Shown: positions 55,024 to 63,710 of the stretch, piece after piece
Layout of the letters: each line of letters opens with the position of its first letter
How positions within the stretch are numbered: position 1 is the stretch's first letter
Assembly (NCBI RefSeq): GCF_003664035.1
Contig: NZ_RCCK01000011.1
Coordinates: forward strand, 496,001-560,000
Direction: 5' to 3'
DNA length: 64,000 nucleotides
Source: Pedobacter alluvionis
GTDB taxonomy: Bacteria; Bacteroidota; Bacteroidia; Sphingobacteriales; Sphingobacteriaceae
Translations under genes and position numbers: made by a program
Notes under the pieces: model-generated
Databases searched by the model: none
What the model saw: the letters and a program-made list of their open reading frames with translations, nothing else
What the model was told of the DNA's origin: nothing

Positions 55024-56361
55024 TTCTGACGGAAAAGATATTCCCTTAATATTCCGGTATAAATCTACAGCATATAGGTCTGTCATTCCAGAAACAAAAT
55101 CCAGCACACTCTGTATAATAGAATAAATATCGGTCAAATCGGTATGATATTGCTTAGGAATAAGTTTAACCAGTTTTTTGTAATAGTGTGTATTATTATG
55201 AATAAGTGCAGGAACAAACTCTTCTAATAAACCAGCCATAATTTTGTAACCTGCCACCTCTTTCTGTATAACTGAAGAGAAATTGTATATGCGCTCTACG
55301 GAAATTTTTTCAACAGCTTTCCAGGCCGAAATGTAGGGCTCGGGTAGTAAATCGGTTAAACTATGGTTAAGTTCACCCTTTAGTAGTTTTTCTTGTTCTC
55401 TAAAAAATATGGATGCACATTGGTTGGTTAAGGTATTAATCGCTTTAGCACGGAGCAGACCAATTTTGGCATCATCGTCTTCGTAATCGTTTTTTAAACG
55501 TTCTTCTATTGTTGTTGAATTGGCAAAAGGTAACAGGTAGTTTTTCACCTCTTCATACGACAGAATTTTTAAACGGTGTGCATCTTCCAGATCAATGATG
55601 CTGTAACAAATATCATCAGCAGCTTCTACCAGGTAAACCAAAGGATGGCGTTTATAAATGAGGTATTCATTATCTTCCTGCGCCAGGTGAAGTTCGGCTG
55701 CAATCTTTTTAAAACTCTCTTCTTCTGACTGGAAGAAACCGTATTTTTTACGGTGCAAAAGGCCTTTTTGTTTACCGGCAATCGAGGCACATGGATATTT
55801 AGCTATAGAGGCCAAAGTAGAATAAGTAAGCGCATAAGCATCATTTCCTTTTCCCTTTAGCGGATGAGTAAGAATGCGGATGGCATTCGCGTTTCCTTCG
55901 AAATTAATCAAGTCGTGCCATTGTGTTTCGCTCATTTCTTTCTGGTAAACCTTACCATCACCATCGGTAAAATAGCGCGAGATGGCTGCTTCTCCTGAAT
56001 GGCCAAAAGCCGGGTTACCCAAATCGTGTGCTAAAGCCGCCGCCGCGACAATATTACCAACTTCATTAATTAAAGGAACATCTTTAATGAGTTGCGGCTG
56101 ATGTTCTTCTATACTTTTTAAAAATATATTTGCCATTGAACGGGCCACACTTGCCACCTCCAAACTATGCGTAAGGCGATTGTGAACAAAAACACTTCCC
56201 GGCAAGGGGAAAACCTGGGTTTTGTTCTGCAATCTTCTAAATGGAGATGAAAAAATTAACCGGTCATAATCACGCTGGAAATCAGAACGCGCACGATCGG
56301 TACTGGCACCATACTGTTCTTGTCCGTACCTTTTATTTGATAGTAAATATTTCCACTCCAT
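55018..56361 (-). CDS. dgt: Deoxyguanosinetriphosphate triphosphohydrolase (dGTPase)
   Basis: 447 aa HD-domain enzyme releasing triphosphate from dNTPs. Metal site: His in RLTHSLEVASVA, His-Asp in ALAHDLGNPAFGHSGE and a later Asp in VEAADDICYSI. N-terminal DYDRLIFSSPFRRLQNKTQV is family-typical. Isolated gene in the stretch between rpsJ and rplC. Some family members limit phage growth by depleting dNTPs, but nothing here points to that role. Confidence 0.95.
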   Translation of the reverse strand: MEWKYLLSNKRYGQEQYGASTDRARSDFQRDYDRLIFSSPFRRLQNKTQVFPLPGSVFVHNRLTHSLEVASVARSMANIFLKSIEEHQPQLIKDVPLINEVGNIVAAAALAHDLGNPAFGHSGEAAISRYFTDGDGKVYQKEMSETQWHDLINFEGNANAIRILTHPLKGKGNDAYALTYSTLASIAKYPCASIAGKQKGLLHRKKYGFFQSEEESFKKIAAELHLAQEDNEYLIYKRHPLVYLVEAADDICYSIIDLEDAHRLKILSYEEVKNYLLPFANSTTIEERLKNDYEDDDAKIGLLRAKAINTLTNQCASIFFREQEKLLKGELNHSLTDLLPEPYISAWKAVEKISVERIYNFSSVIQKEVAGYKIMAGLLEEFVPALIHNNTHYYKKLVKLIPKQYHTDLTDIYSIIQSVLDFVSGMTDLYAVDLYRNIKGISFPSET

Positions 56362-56482
56362 GCGTTCAATTAATTTTGGGCGAAGTTAATGATTCAAGTG
56401 CTTTAATAAAAAGATTCGTTTTTAAAACCTTTGATTTTTTAAGCCTATAGAGTGTAATATATGGTATGAACAATTTTTACGT

Positions 56483-59092
56483 CTATAAAAGGGCAATCAA
56501 AGCAGTCCACCCGGTTTGATGGCTAGCGCCCAGGCCTTTTCCATTGTCACCGTTAAAGTACTCGTAATATAAAATGTAATCTTTAAAATGCTCGTCGTGA
56601 TTTAATTTGGGATAGCCTCCAAATACCGCACGCTCACCTTTATCATTTTTAAGGAATAAATTTTTCATCCTTTTGCTCAACAAATCTGCAATTTCATTCA
56701 GTGAGAAATATTCGTTGGAACCTGTTGGATATTCTACCTTAAAATCATCTGTATAGTATTCGTGAAAATGTTTTAAGGCATCAACCAATAAATAGTTTAA
56801 AGGCATCCAAATTGGTCCGCGCCAATTGCTGTTTCCACCAAACATACCTGTATCACTTTCTGCAGGTGTGTACTTTACAGAATAATCACTTCCATTTAAC
56901 CAGTAACTAAAAGGCTGTGTTTCATAAATTTTAGAAACCGATCGAATACCAAAATCAGAGAGGAACTCGGTAGTATCCAACATTCTGCGCAAAAGCATTT
57001 TCATCCTATGGCCACGCAAAAGCGAAAACAAGTGTTTATCATTTCCACTTTTATCTGCCCAATGGCTCACTAGCTGTACCAAATCAGGTCGTTGAAGCAT
57101 AAAAGCTTCCAAATGAGACCTAAGTTTTGGCAAGTCTTTCCAATCTTTATCGCTAAAAACGATTACCGCGAACATGGGGATCAAACCAACAAGAGAGCGA
57201 AGGCGTAACCGATCCCAACCTCCATTGGGATTACGTAATAAATCGTAGTAAAAACCATCGTGATCATCCCATAATCCAATGTGATGATCGCCCATATTAT
57301 CAATTGATCCGGCAATAAATAAAAAATGTTGTGCAAATTTTATTGCCATATCTTCATATAACGGATCGTGTAAGGCTAGTTCTATACTTATTTGAAGCAT
57401 ATTCAAAGCATACATAGCCATCCAGCTGGTGCCATCGGCTTGCTCCAAAAAACCACCGCCGGGAACGGGCTCACTGCGGTTAAACACCCCGATGTTATCA
57501 AGCCCCAGAAAGCCACCTTCAAAAATATTGTTCCCCTCGCTATCTTTTTGATTAACCCACCAGGTGAAGTTGAGAAGTAGGCGCTGAAATACCTCTTCTA
57601 AAAACTTTAAATCACCGGTTCCTTTAATTTTCTTATCTACCAGGTAAACCTTGTAAGAAGCCAACGCATGCACCGGCGGATTTGCATCTGTAAAATCCCA
57701 TTCGTATGCGGGTAATTGTCCGTTTGGATGGATATAACTATTGTTTAATAACAATCGCAATTGCTGTTTGGCAAAATCGGGATCTACAGGCGCAAGCGCT
57801 ATGCAATGAAAAGCAAGATCCCAGGCAGCAAACCAAGGGTATTCCCACTTATCAGGCATTAAAACAATATCTTTAGCCGTAAAATGGCTCCAATGGTAAT
57901 TTCTACCACATGCTCTTTCTTGTGCTGGTTTAGGTAAACCCGCATCGCCCTTTAACCAGGCATTTACATCATAATTATAATACTGCTTATTCCATAAAAT
58001 ACCCGCCCAAGCTTGCCGTTGCAGCATTTTTTCTTCATCACTGCAATCCACAGCGTATTTATCTGCATAAAACTCATTGGCTTCTTTTTTACGCACTTCA
58101 AAAATCTGATCATAATCTTCAAATGGTGCTTCTAACTGGTTACAGCTTAATCTTAATTTTATGCTGATGCTTTGTTTTGCAGGAATAAGCTTGGTATAGT
58201 GAACTGCGACTTTGGTTCCTGTTTTGGCAGGATTTATGGCCTTTCTATTTCCGTTTATCAAATAGTCGTTTATACCATCCTTTACAAAATCTGATGCGTT
58301 GGCTGATTGATATAAACATTCATTATTGGTTTCATTATCGGTAAATAAAAATTCAGGTTTACCATCTGCATAACAATAAAATTTACCTAGCTTTTCTGAA
58401 TGCAAAAGCAATTTATTTTGTCCAATACTGCTAATTGCAGGTTTAGCTGTAGCGCCATCCCAACTCCAGTTGTTACGGTACCATAACTGTGGTAAAATAT
58501 GAAGATTGGCATCTTCATTGCTTCTATTAAAAATGGTATAATTAATGAGCAAATCATCTACATCATTTTTTGCACAATTGATAAAAACATCAAAATATTT
58601 ATCTCCATCAAATATACCTGTATCCATCAATTCAAATTCGGGTTCCTGTCTGGATCGTTTGGCGTTTTCATCTACAAGCTTAGCATAAGGGAAAGCAGAC
58701 TGTGGATATTTATACAACATTTGCATATAGGTATGCATGGGCGTATTATCCAAATAATAATAAAGTTCTTTAACATCTTCTCCATGATTACCCTCTGAAT
58801 TGTTCAAACCAAAAAGCCGTTCTTTTAAAATAGCATCCTTGCCATTCCATAAAGCTAATCCTACACAAAGCAGTTGCTGATCATCACTTATGCCCGCTAA
58901 TCCTTCCTCACCCCACCTAAAGGCTTTACTCCTCGCTGTATCATGCGTTGTAAAATCCCAGGCATTTCCATTGGGGCTATAATCTTCCCTCACAGTTCCC
59001 CACTGTCGCTCAGTAAGGTATGGTCCCCACTTAAGCCATGCTTTTTGATTGGCATATTGTTGATTAATCCGATTTTGCTCTGCCTTGTTCAT
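56483..59092 (-). CDS. GH63-family glucosidase
   Basis: 869 aa without a signal peptide, so cytosolic. N-terminal KWGPYLTERQWGTVREDYSP and HDTARSKAFRWGEEG, and the (alpha/alpha)6-barrel segments FAAWDLAFHCIALAPVDP, ADGTSWMAMYALNML and NWRGPIWMPLNYLLVDAL match bacterial GH63 alpha-glucosidase or glucosylglycerate/mannosylglycerate hydrolase-like proteins. Catalytic acids are probably the Asp of AWDLAFH and a late Glu (HEYYTDDF region). Substrate unknown; a compatible solute such as glucosylglycerate or trehalose-like sugar is plausible. Confidence 0.85.
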   Translation of the reverse strand: MNKAEQNRINQQYANQKAWLKWGPYLTERQWGTVREDYSPNGNAWDFTTHDTARSKAFRWGEEGLAGISDDQQLLCVGLALWNGKDAILKERLFGLNNSEGNHGEDVKELYYYLDNTPMHTYMQMLYKYPQSAFPYAKLVDENAKRSRQEPEFELMDTGIFDGDKYFDVFINCAKNDVDDLLINYTIFNRSNEDANLHILPQLWYRNNWSWDGATAKPAISSIGQNKLLLHSEKLGKFYCYADGKPEFLFTDNETNNECLYQSANASDFVKDGINDYLINGNRKAINPAKTGTKVAVHYTKLIPAKQSISIKLRLSCNQLEAPFEDYDQIFEVRKKEANEFYADKYAVDCSDEEKMLQRQAWAGILWNKQYYNYDVNAWLKGDAGLPKPAQERACGRNYHWSHFTAKDIVLMPDKWEYPWFAAWDLAFHCIALAPVDPDFAKQQLRLLLNNSYIHPNGQLPAYEWDFTDANPPVHALASYKVYLVDKKIKGTGDLKFLEEVFQRLLLNFTWWVNQKDSEGNNIFEGGFLGLDNIGVFNRSEPVPGGGFLEQADGTSWMAMYALNMLQISIELALHDPLYEDMAIKFAQHFLFIAGSIDNMGDHHIGLWDDHDGFYYDLLRNPNGGWDRLRLRSLVGLIPMFAVIVFSDKDWKDLPKLRSHLEAFMLQRPDLVQLVSHWADKSGNDKHLFSLLRGHRMKMLLRRMLDTTEFLSDFGIRSVSKIYETQPFSYWLNGSDYSVKYTPAESDTGMFGGNSNWRGPIWMPLNYLLVDALKHFHEYYTDDFKVEYPTGSNEYFSLNEIADLLSKRMKNLFLKNDKGERAVFGGYPKLNHDEHFKDYILYYEYFNGDNGKGLGASHQTGWTALIALL

Positions 59093-59282
59093 ATTTAAAT
59101 ATTAGCTATAGTCCAATTGCTAAAACTATACCAATTACCAGTTAGCTTTCAGCTTATTAATATGAAGTTAAATATCCATGATTAAAGTAAATATATTCTA
59201 AGTTTTAAGTCACGAACTCAATAATAAAATACAAACCTTTTGGTTTCAGAAACGTTGTTTAAATGAGATTTAATTTATTTAT

Positions 59283-59645
59283 ATGAAAACGAGCATCTAT
59301 AATAAGGAAGAACACACTGAGGGTTACGTAGGACCAGATGGTGGAAAGGAAGAAAAATCTGATGTGCAGAAAGCTTACGAAGAGGGTAAAGATACCAATG
59401 TTGTAACCGCTTATGGAAAGGAACCAAGCGAACTGATTAAAGGCAATCCTTTAGCAAAAGATGGTTTCGATAATTCTGGTACACAGGGTAAAGATTCGCT
59501 TAGCGATGATGCATATAACAGTGCTGATAAAAACCCAACCATACAGAGTGCTGAAAGCCATACCGGAAGTTCATCTGAAGATTTTAAAACAAATGCCGGC
59601 ATCAATGAGGATGATGAAAACCATGCATTAAATACAGGAATATAA
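59283..59645 (+). CDS. Hydrophilic, acidic, probably disordered protein
   Basis: 120 aa with no Cys, no membrane segment, and much Asp, Glu, Lys, Asn, Ser, Gly (KEEKSDVQKAYEEGKD, DDENHALNTG). Composition suggests a hydrophilin-like protein. A small membrane-anchored protein follows after ten bases, so they are probably co-transcribed. Function unknown. Confidence 0.6.
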   Translation: MKTSIYNKEEHTEGYVGPDGGKEEKSDVQKAYEEGKDTNVVTAYGKEPSELIKGNPLAKDGFDNSGTQGKDSLSDDAYNSADKNPTIQSAESHTGSSSEDFKTNAGINEDDENHALNTGI

Positions 59646-59655
59646 AGAGACGGTT

Positions 59656-59850
59656 ATGGGATTATTAAAATATGCAATTTTAGGCGCAGCAGCTGTATAT
59701 GGCTTTAAATATGCCACAAAAAAGCGTGCAACTGATGGAAAATCTTTAATTGATGACTTTAAGGAAAGAGTTCCGGAATATATAGATGAAATTAATAATT
59801 ACGCCTCAAAAATAAGGCAGGATTACCGGCAAACCAGCGAGTTATATTAA
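59656..59850 (+). CDS. Small membrane-anchored (YtxH-like) protein
   Basis: 64 aa with one N-terminal hydrophobic segment (LLKYAILGAAAVYGFKYA) followed by a basic patch (TKKRATDGK) and an amphipathic helix (IDEINNYASKIRQDYRQ). The layout is like YtxH/general-stress membrane proteins; no firm homology can be stated. Confidence 0.55.
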   Translation: MGLLKYAILGAAAVYGFKYATKKRATDGKSLIDDFKERVPEYIDEINNYASKIRQDYRQTSELY

Positions 59851-60040
59851 TAATGTTTATTAGATTATCACTCAATTAAATTACCTTAGGTAAACCCGCT
59901 TAAGGCCAGATTTAATACGGAGTTTTCCGCTGCACAGGTGAGTGCAAGTACTGAGAAATTGAATGTATTTACCAGATTTTTAAAGGCAGTTTATTAATCC
60001 AGGTTTGGGCTTAATCATTGCACATTACCCAAACACAAAA

Positions 60041-60076
60041 TTGATATATATCAATATCTTAAAACCGGATTCTTTG
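60041..60076 (+). promoter_or_regulatory. FNR/CRP-type box followed by a near-consensus -7 box
   Basis: TTGATATATATCAA (60041-60054) is a perfect 14-bp palindrome matching the FNR-family consensus TTGAT-N4-ATCAA. ATTCTTTG (60069-60076) resembles TAnnTTTG with its first two bases exchanged. The spacing would place the box about 36-41 bases before the start site, the class II activator position. Confidence 0.4.
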
Positions 60077-60082
60077 TGAATT

Positions 60083-60270
60083 TACCATAAGTTCTTGAAA
60101 TTTGCTGTACTGTAGGATTCGCGACAAAGATTAAAAAATCATTAACTAACTATTTAAGGGCATTTGCTACTTAATTAACGCATTACAGTTGTCGGATCCT
60201 AAATAAATTCCATCTACCGGAAAATGCATAAGTCTTGTAAAGGGATTATTCAATAAGAATAGTCTCTTTA
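60083..60270 (+). ncRNA. Candidate structured RNA downstream of the FNR-like box
   Basis: TAGGAT and CGAC (60113-60125) pair with GTCG and ATCCTA (60191-60201) with a small internal loop, enclosing about 65 bases. AGGGATTATTC (60241-60251) then pairs with GAATAGTCTCT (60257-60267), two G-U pairs allowed, as a possible weak terminator. No coding frame of note. The transcript is hypothetical. Confidence 0.25.
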
Positions 60271-60278
60271 TAACTAAA

Positions 60279-60554
60279 TCATAAATCTTTCCCACTTAAA
60301 CCCTTCTCATTATTCTTGTTTCTGTTTCCAATGTCTTCACCCTGGCTTAAATTCGAATTATTTAAATTTTCATTTACAGCATGATTAGGATCATTTTCTG
60401 TTTTCAATAAATGCGATGCCTCTGGTTCATCCTTACGTTTAAAATCAGTGCGTTTATGGCCGTAAGTAGCCTCACCATTATCCCATTCTATGTGCTCGTC
60501 ATTTTGATTAACCCCGCCATTAGGATCAATATTTTTATTTTCATTACTTTCCAT
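60279..60554 (-). CDS. Hydrophilic, Asn/Glu-rich protein
   Basis: 91 aa from the ATG giving MESNENKNIDPNGGVNQNDE; an ATG two codons upstream (60560) is equally possible. No Cys, no membrane segment; rich in Asn, Asp, Glu, Lys. Looks disordered. Function unknown. Confidence 0.6.
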   Translation of the reverse strand: MESNENKNIDPNGGVNQNDEHIEWDNGEATYGHKRTDFKRKDEPEASHLLKTENDPNHAVNENLNNSNLSQGEDIGNRNKNNEKGLSGKDL

Positions 60555-60680
60555 AGCCATTTTATTTGTAGATAGTCTCCTTTAACAACATTGGTACAAT
60601 AAAAAAAGTTTAACAGATCCCATTATATATTGCCCAGTCTTTCCATCTCTTCTTACCGATCCGCCAGTCAATTGCAGTTA

Positions 60681-60923
60681 CTATACACCTTCACTTTGAT
60701 CAATCTCTGTACTACTATCCAAATCTTCTTTGGTTGATCCATTTTCATCACGATGTTTTGGTGGATTTTCCATTCTGCTTTTTTCCAGTTCTGAAAAATC
60801 ACCACCTTTTTGATTGGCCACTTCCCCATGTGAAGAAGGTTTATTTGTTAGTTCTTCCTTTGGGTCGGCAAAATCCTGTCCCTCAATTGGTAATTCTTCC
60901 TGTTCCTTATCCTTATTAGTCAT
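60681..60923 (-). CDS. Hydrophilic, Glu/Lys-rich protein
   Basis: 80 aa from the ATG giving MTNKDKEQEELPIEGQDFAD. The in-frame ATG at 60971 lies in the rpsJ terminator, so the shorter form is preferred. No Cys after this start and no domain; ends DSSTEIDQSEGV. Probably disordered, same style as its neighbours. Confidence 0.6.
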   Translation of the reverse strand: MTNKDKEQEELPIEGQDFADPKEELTNKPSSHGEVANQKGGDFSELEKSRMENPPKHRDENGSTKEDLDSSTEIDQSEGV

Positions 60924-60970
60924 ATTAGTACAACCAGTCTGCACAGCTTTTGTTTTGGAATTTGAATGCA

Positions 60971-61002
60971 TAAAAAAAGGCCTCGATTTGCATCGAGACC
61001 TT
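60971..61002 (-). terminator. Terminator directly after rpsJ
   Basis: On the minus strand AAGGTCTCGAT pairs with ATCGAGGCCTT (11 bp, one G-U) around GCAA, followed by seven T. It ends the rpsG-fusA-rpsJ transcript 22 bases past the rpsJ stop. Confidence 0.94.
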
Positions 61003-61023
61003 TTCTGTTCTTTTTAAAATCAA

Positions 61024-61329
61024 TTAAACTTTGATTTCAACTTCAACACCGCTAGGCAATTCAAGTTTCATTAAAGCATCAACTGTTTTAGAGTTAGAGC
61101 TATAAATATCCAATAAACGTTTGTAAGCGCACAATTGAAATTGCTCTCTAGCTTTTTTGTTTACGTGTGGAGAACGTAAAACAGTAAAGATTTTTTTCTC
61201 TGTAGGAAGTGGAATCGGACCACTTACCACTGCACCTGTAGGTTTAACAGTTTTTACGATTTTCTCAGCAGATTTATCTACTAAATTGTAATCGTAAGAT
61301 TTTAATTTAATTCTGATTCTTTGGCTCAT
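61024..61329 (-). CDS. rpsJ: 30S ribosomal protein S10
   Basis: 101 aa; [40 protein letters not shown] and the C-terminal [11 protein letters not shown] are typical. Elsewhere this gene is followed by rplC; here a strong terminator and about 11 kb of other genes intervene. Confidence 0.98.
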   Translation of the reverse strand: MSQRIRIKLKSYDYNLVDKSAEKIVKTVKPTGAVVSGPIPLPTEKKIFTVLRSPHVNKKAREQFQLCAYKRLLDIYSSNSKTVDALMKLELPSGVEVEIKV

Positions 61330-61405
61330 CTTATTTTTAATTATGGTTTCCTGTTAGAGCTATTAACAACAGAAACCGGATTTATCATTTTAGTAGCAAG
61401 TATTT

Positions 61406-61450
61406 AGTATCAAGTATCAAGACTGATGATCCATCTTGATACTTGATACT
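61406..61450. repeat. AGTATCAAG inverted repeat family D, copy 2 (fusA-rpsJ gap)
   Basis: AGTATCAAGTATCAAGA (61406-61422) and TCTTGATACTTGATACT (61434-61450) are a perfect 17-bp inverted repeat with an 11-base loop. It lies between fusA and rpsJ and would be transcribed with them. Confidence 0.85.
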
Positions 61451-61466
61451 TTTATCTTAATACTAA

Positions 61467-63581
61467 TTAGTCTTCAGATTTTATTCTGCCTTTAGATTTA
61501 GCAATTACTTCATCCTGTACGTTTTTAGGCGCAGCTTCATAATGGTCAAATTCCATGGTAGAAGTTGCACGGCCTGATGTGATGGTACGTAACTGCGTTA
61601 CATAACCAAACATTTCAGAAAGAGGCACAGTTGCTTTAATTACCTGAGATCCGTTACGGGTATCCATACCTAATAACTGACCACGACGACGGTTCATATC
61701 ACCGATCACATCACCCATGTTTTCTTCAGGGGTTAAGATTTCGATTTTCATGATTGGCTCCATCAAAGTAGGTTTACATTTAGGTAAAGCCTCACGGTAT
61801 GCCATTTTAGCAGCAAGCTCAAATGATAAAGCATCTGAATCGACCGCGTGGAATGAACCATCCGTTAAACGAACTTTCATATCAGGAAGTGGATAACCAG
61901 CTAATACACCATTTGCCATAGAAGCAGCAAAACCTTTTTCTACTGAAGGGATAAACTCACGAGGAATTGAACCACCTGTAATTTCGTTTACAAACTGCAA
62001 ACCACCTTTTTCGAAATCAGCATCAATTGGTGAGATAATTACTGAAATATCAGCAAATTTACCACGACCACCTGATTGTTTCTTGTATGTTTCGCGGTGT
62101 GTTGTTGAACCGAAAATAGCTTCTTTGTAAGCTACCTGCGGTGCACCTTGATTAACCTCTACTTTAAATTCGCGTTTTAAACGGTCAATTAAAATATCTA
62201 AGTGTAACTCACCCATACCAGAGATAACAGTTTGACCAGTTTCCTGATCTGTTTGCACTCTAAATGTAGGATCCTCTTCAGCTAATTTACCTAAACCAAT
62301 ACCTAATTTATCAACGTCAGCCTGAGTTTTAGGCTCAATAGCTAAACCGATAACTGGTTCTGGGAAATCCATTGACTCAAGAACGATTGGGTTTTTCTCA
62401 TCACAAAGTGTATCACCTGTTTTGATATCTTTAAAGCCAACTACCGCAGCAATATCACCAGCAGCCACATTTGGCACAGGATTTTGCTTGTTAGCATGCA
62501 TTTGGAAGATACGGGAAATACGCTCTTTACTTTCTGAACGTGTGTTATAAACGTAAGAACCAGCTTCTAAATTACCCGAGTAAACACGGATAAAACATAA
62601 ACGCCCTACAAATGGGTCAGTTGCAATTTTAAAAGCTAAAGCTGCAAATGGCTCAGTAATACTTGGTTTTAATAAAACCTCTTCGTTAGTATCTGGGTTT
62701 GTACCAATAACACCTTCACTATCCATAGGTGAAGGCAATAATTCCATCACATAATCAAGCATCGTTTGTACACCTTTGTTTTTGAAAGATGAACCACAAA
62801 CCATAGGTACAATTTTAGCATCTAAAACAGCTGCACGTAAAGCATCTAAAACTTCGCGTTCTGTGATGGTTTCTGGCGCTTCGAAGAATTTCTCCATTAA
62901 CGACTCATCATAATCAGCAACCGATTCAAGTAATTTCTCTCTCCACTCAGCAACCTCATCAATCATATCATCAGGGATTGGCACTTCAGTAAAGGTCATC
63001 CCTTTATCATGCTCATTCCAAACAATACCACGGTTGTTGATCAAATCAACCACACCTTTAAATCCGTCTTCAGATCCGATAGGTAATTGTAATGGAACTG
63101 CATTACTACCCAACATTTCTTTAACCTGTTTAACAACTTTTAAAAAGTCTGCTCCGGAACGGTCCATTTTATTAACGAAACCAATACGAGGCACACTGTA
63201 GTTGTTTGCTAAACGCCAGTTTGTTTCTGATTGAGGCTCAACACCATCAACAGCTGAAAACAAGAATACTAATCCATCTAGTACACGTAGTGAACGGTTT
63301 ACCTCAACGGTAAAATCCACGTGCCCCGGAGTATCAATCACGTTAACGTGATACTTTTGACCTCTGTAATTCCAATCAACAGTAGTTGCAGCAGAAGTAA
63401 TGGTAATACCACGCTCTTGCTCTTGTGCCATCCAGTCCATTGTTGCAGCACCTTCGTGCACTTCACCAATTTTATGACTTACACCAGCATAATAAAGGAT
63501 ACGCTCAGTTGTTGTAGTTTTACCCGCATCAATGTGAGCCGCGATTCCAATATTTCTTGTAAATTTTAAATCTCTTGCCAT
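61467..63581 (-). CDS. fusA: Elongation factor G
   Basis: 704 aa translocation GTPase. GTP motifs: [14 protein letters not shown] (G1), [10 protein letters not shown] (G2), [10 protein letters not shown] (G3), [10 protein letters not shown] (G4), [10 protein letters not shown] (G5). Domains III-V follow with [30 protein letters not shown] and [19 protein letters not shown]. Between rpsG and rpsJ. Confidence 0.98.
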   Translation of the reverse strand: MARDLKFTRNIGIAAHIDAGKTTTTERILYYAGVSHKIGEVHEGAATMDWMAQEQERGITITSAATTVDWNYRGQKYHVNVIDTPGHVDFTVEVNRSLRVLDGLVFLFSAVDGVEPQSETNWRLANNYSVPRIGFVNKMDRSGADFLKVVKQVKEMLGSNAVPLQLPIGSEDGFKGVVDLINNRGIVWNEHDKGMTFTEVPIPDDMIDEVAEWREKLLESVADYDESLMEKFFEAPETITEREVLDALRAAVLDAKIVPMVCGSSFKNKGVQTMLDYVMELLPSPMDSEGVIGTNPDTNEEVLLKPSITEPFAALAFKIATDPFVGRLCFIRVYSGNLEAGSYVYNTRSESKERISRIFQMHANKQNPVPNVAAGDIAAVVGFKDIKTGDTLCDEKNPIVLESMDFPEPVIGLAIEPKTQADVDKLGIGLGKLAEEDPTFRVQTDQETGQTVISGMGELHLDILIDRLKREFKVEVNQGAPQVAYKEAIFGSTTHRETYKKQSGGRGKFADISVIISPIDADFEKGGLQFVNEITGGSIPREFIPSVEKGFAASMANGVLAGYPLPDMKVRLTDGSFHAVDSDALSFELAAKMAYREALPKCKPTLMEPIMKIEILTPEENMGDVIGDMNRRRGQLLGMDTRNGSQVIKATVPLSEMFGYVTQLRTITSGRATSTMEFDHYEAAPKNVQDEVIAKSKGRIKSED

Positions 63582-63610
63582 GTTATGTTTTTGATTTATC
63601 TGATTTTAAA

Positions 63611-63700
63611 TGATTACACCGATTATGTTAAAACAAATCGGTGCAATTTATCTAATCAGTATAATCTTCTAATTAAATCTGTGTAATCTTACTAATCTGT
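63611..63700. repeat. Dispersed repeat, copy 1, in the fusA-rpsG gap
   Basis: CACCGATT and AATCGGTG (63617-63624, 63636-63643) are inverted; then TTAAATCTGTGTAATCTT. The AATCGGTGCAAT and TTAAATCT-GTAATC segments recur at 26686-26738. Confidence 0.6.
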
Positions 63701-63710
63701 TAATCCTAAA

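Larger units (their letters stand above)
59851..60278. other. Gap between convergent small genes, with FNR-like box
   Basis: 428 bases with no coding gene. Contains a perfect TTGAT-ATAT-ATCAA box, a near-consensus -7 sequence, a long-range inverted repeat and a hairpin at its end (see the regulatory and ncRNA entries). Confidence 0.6.

Noticed and set aside
55018..56361. dGTPase as an antiphage defence gene
   Set aside because: Some dGTPases limit phage, but no defence genes, mobility genes or unusual fusion are present; a housekeeping role is simpler.
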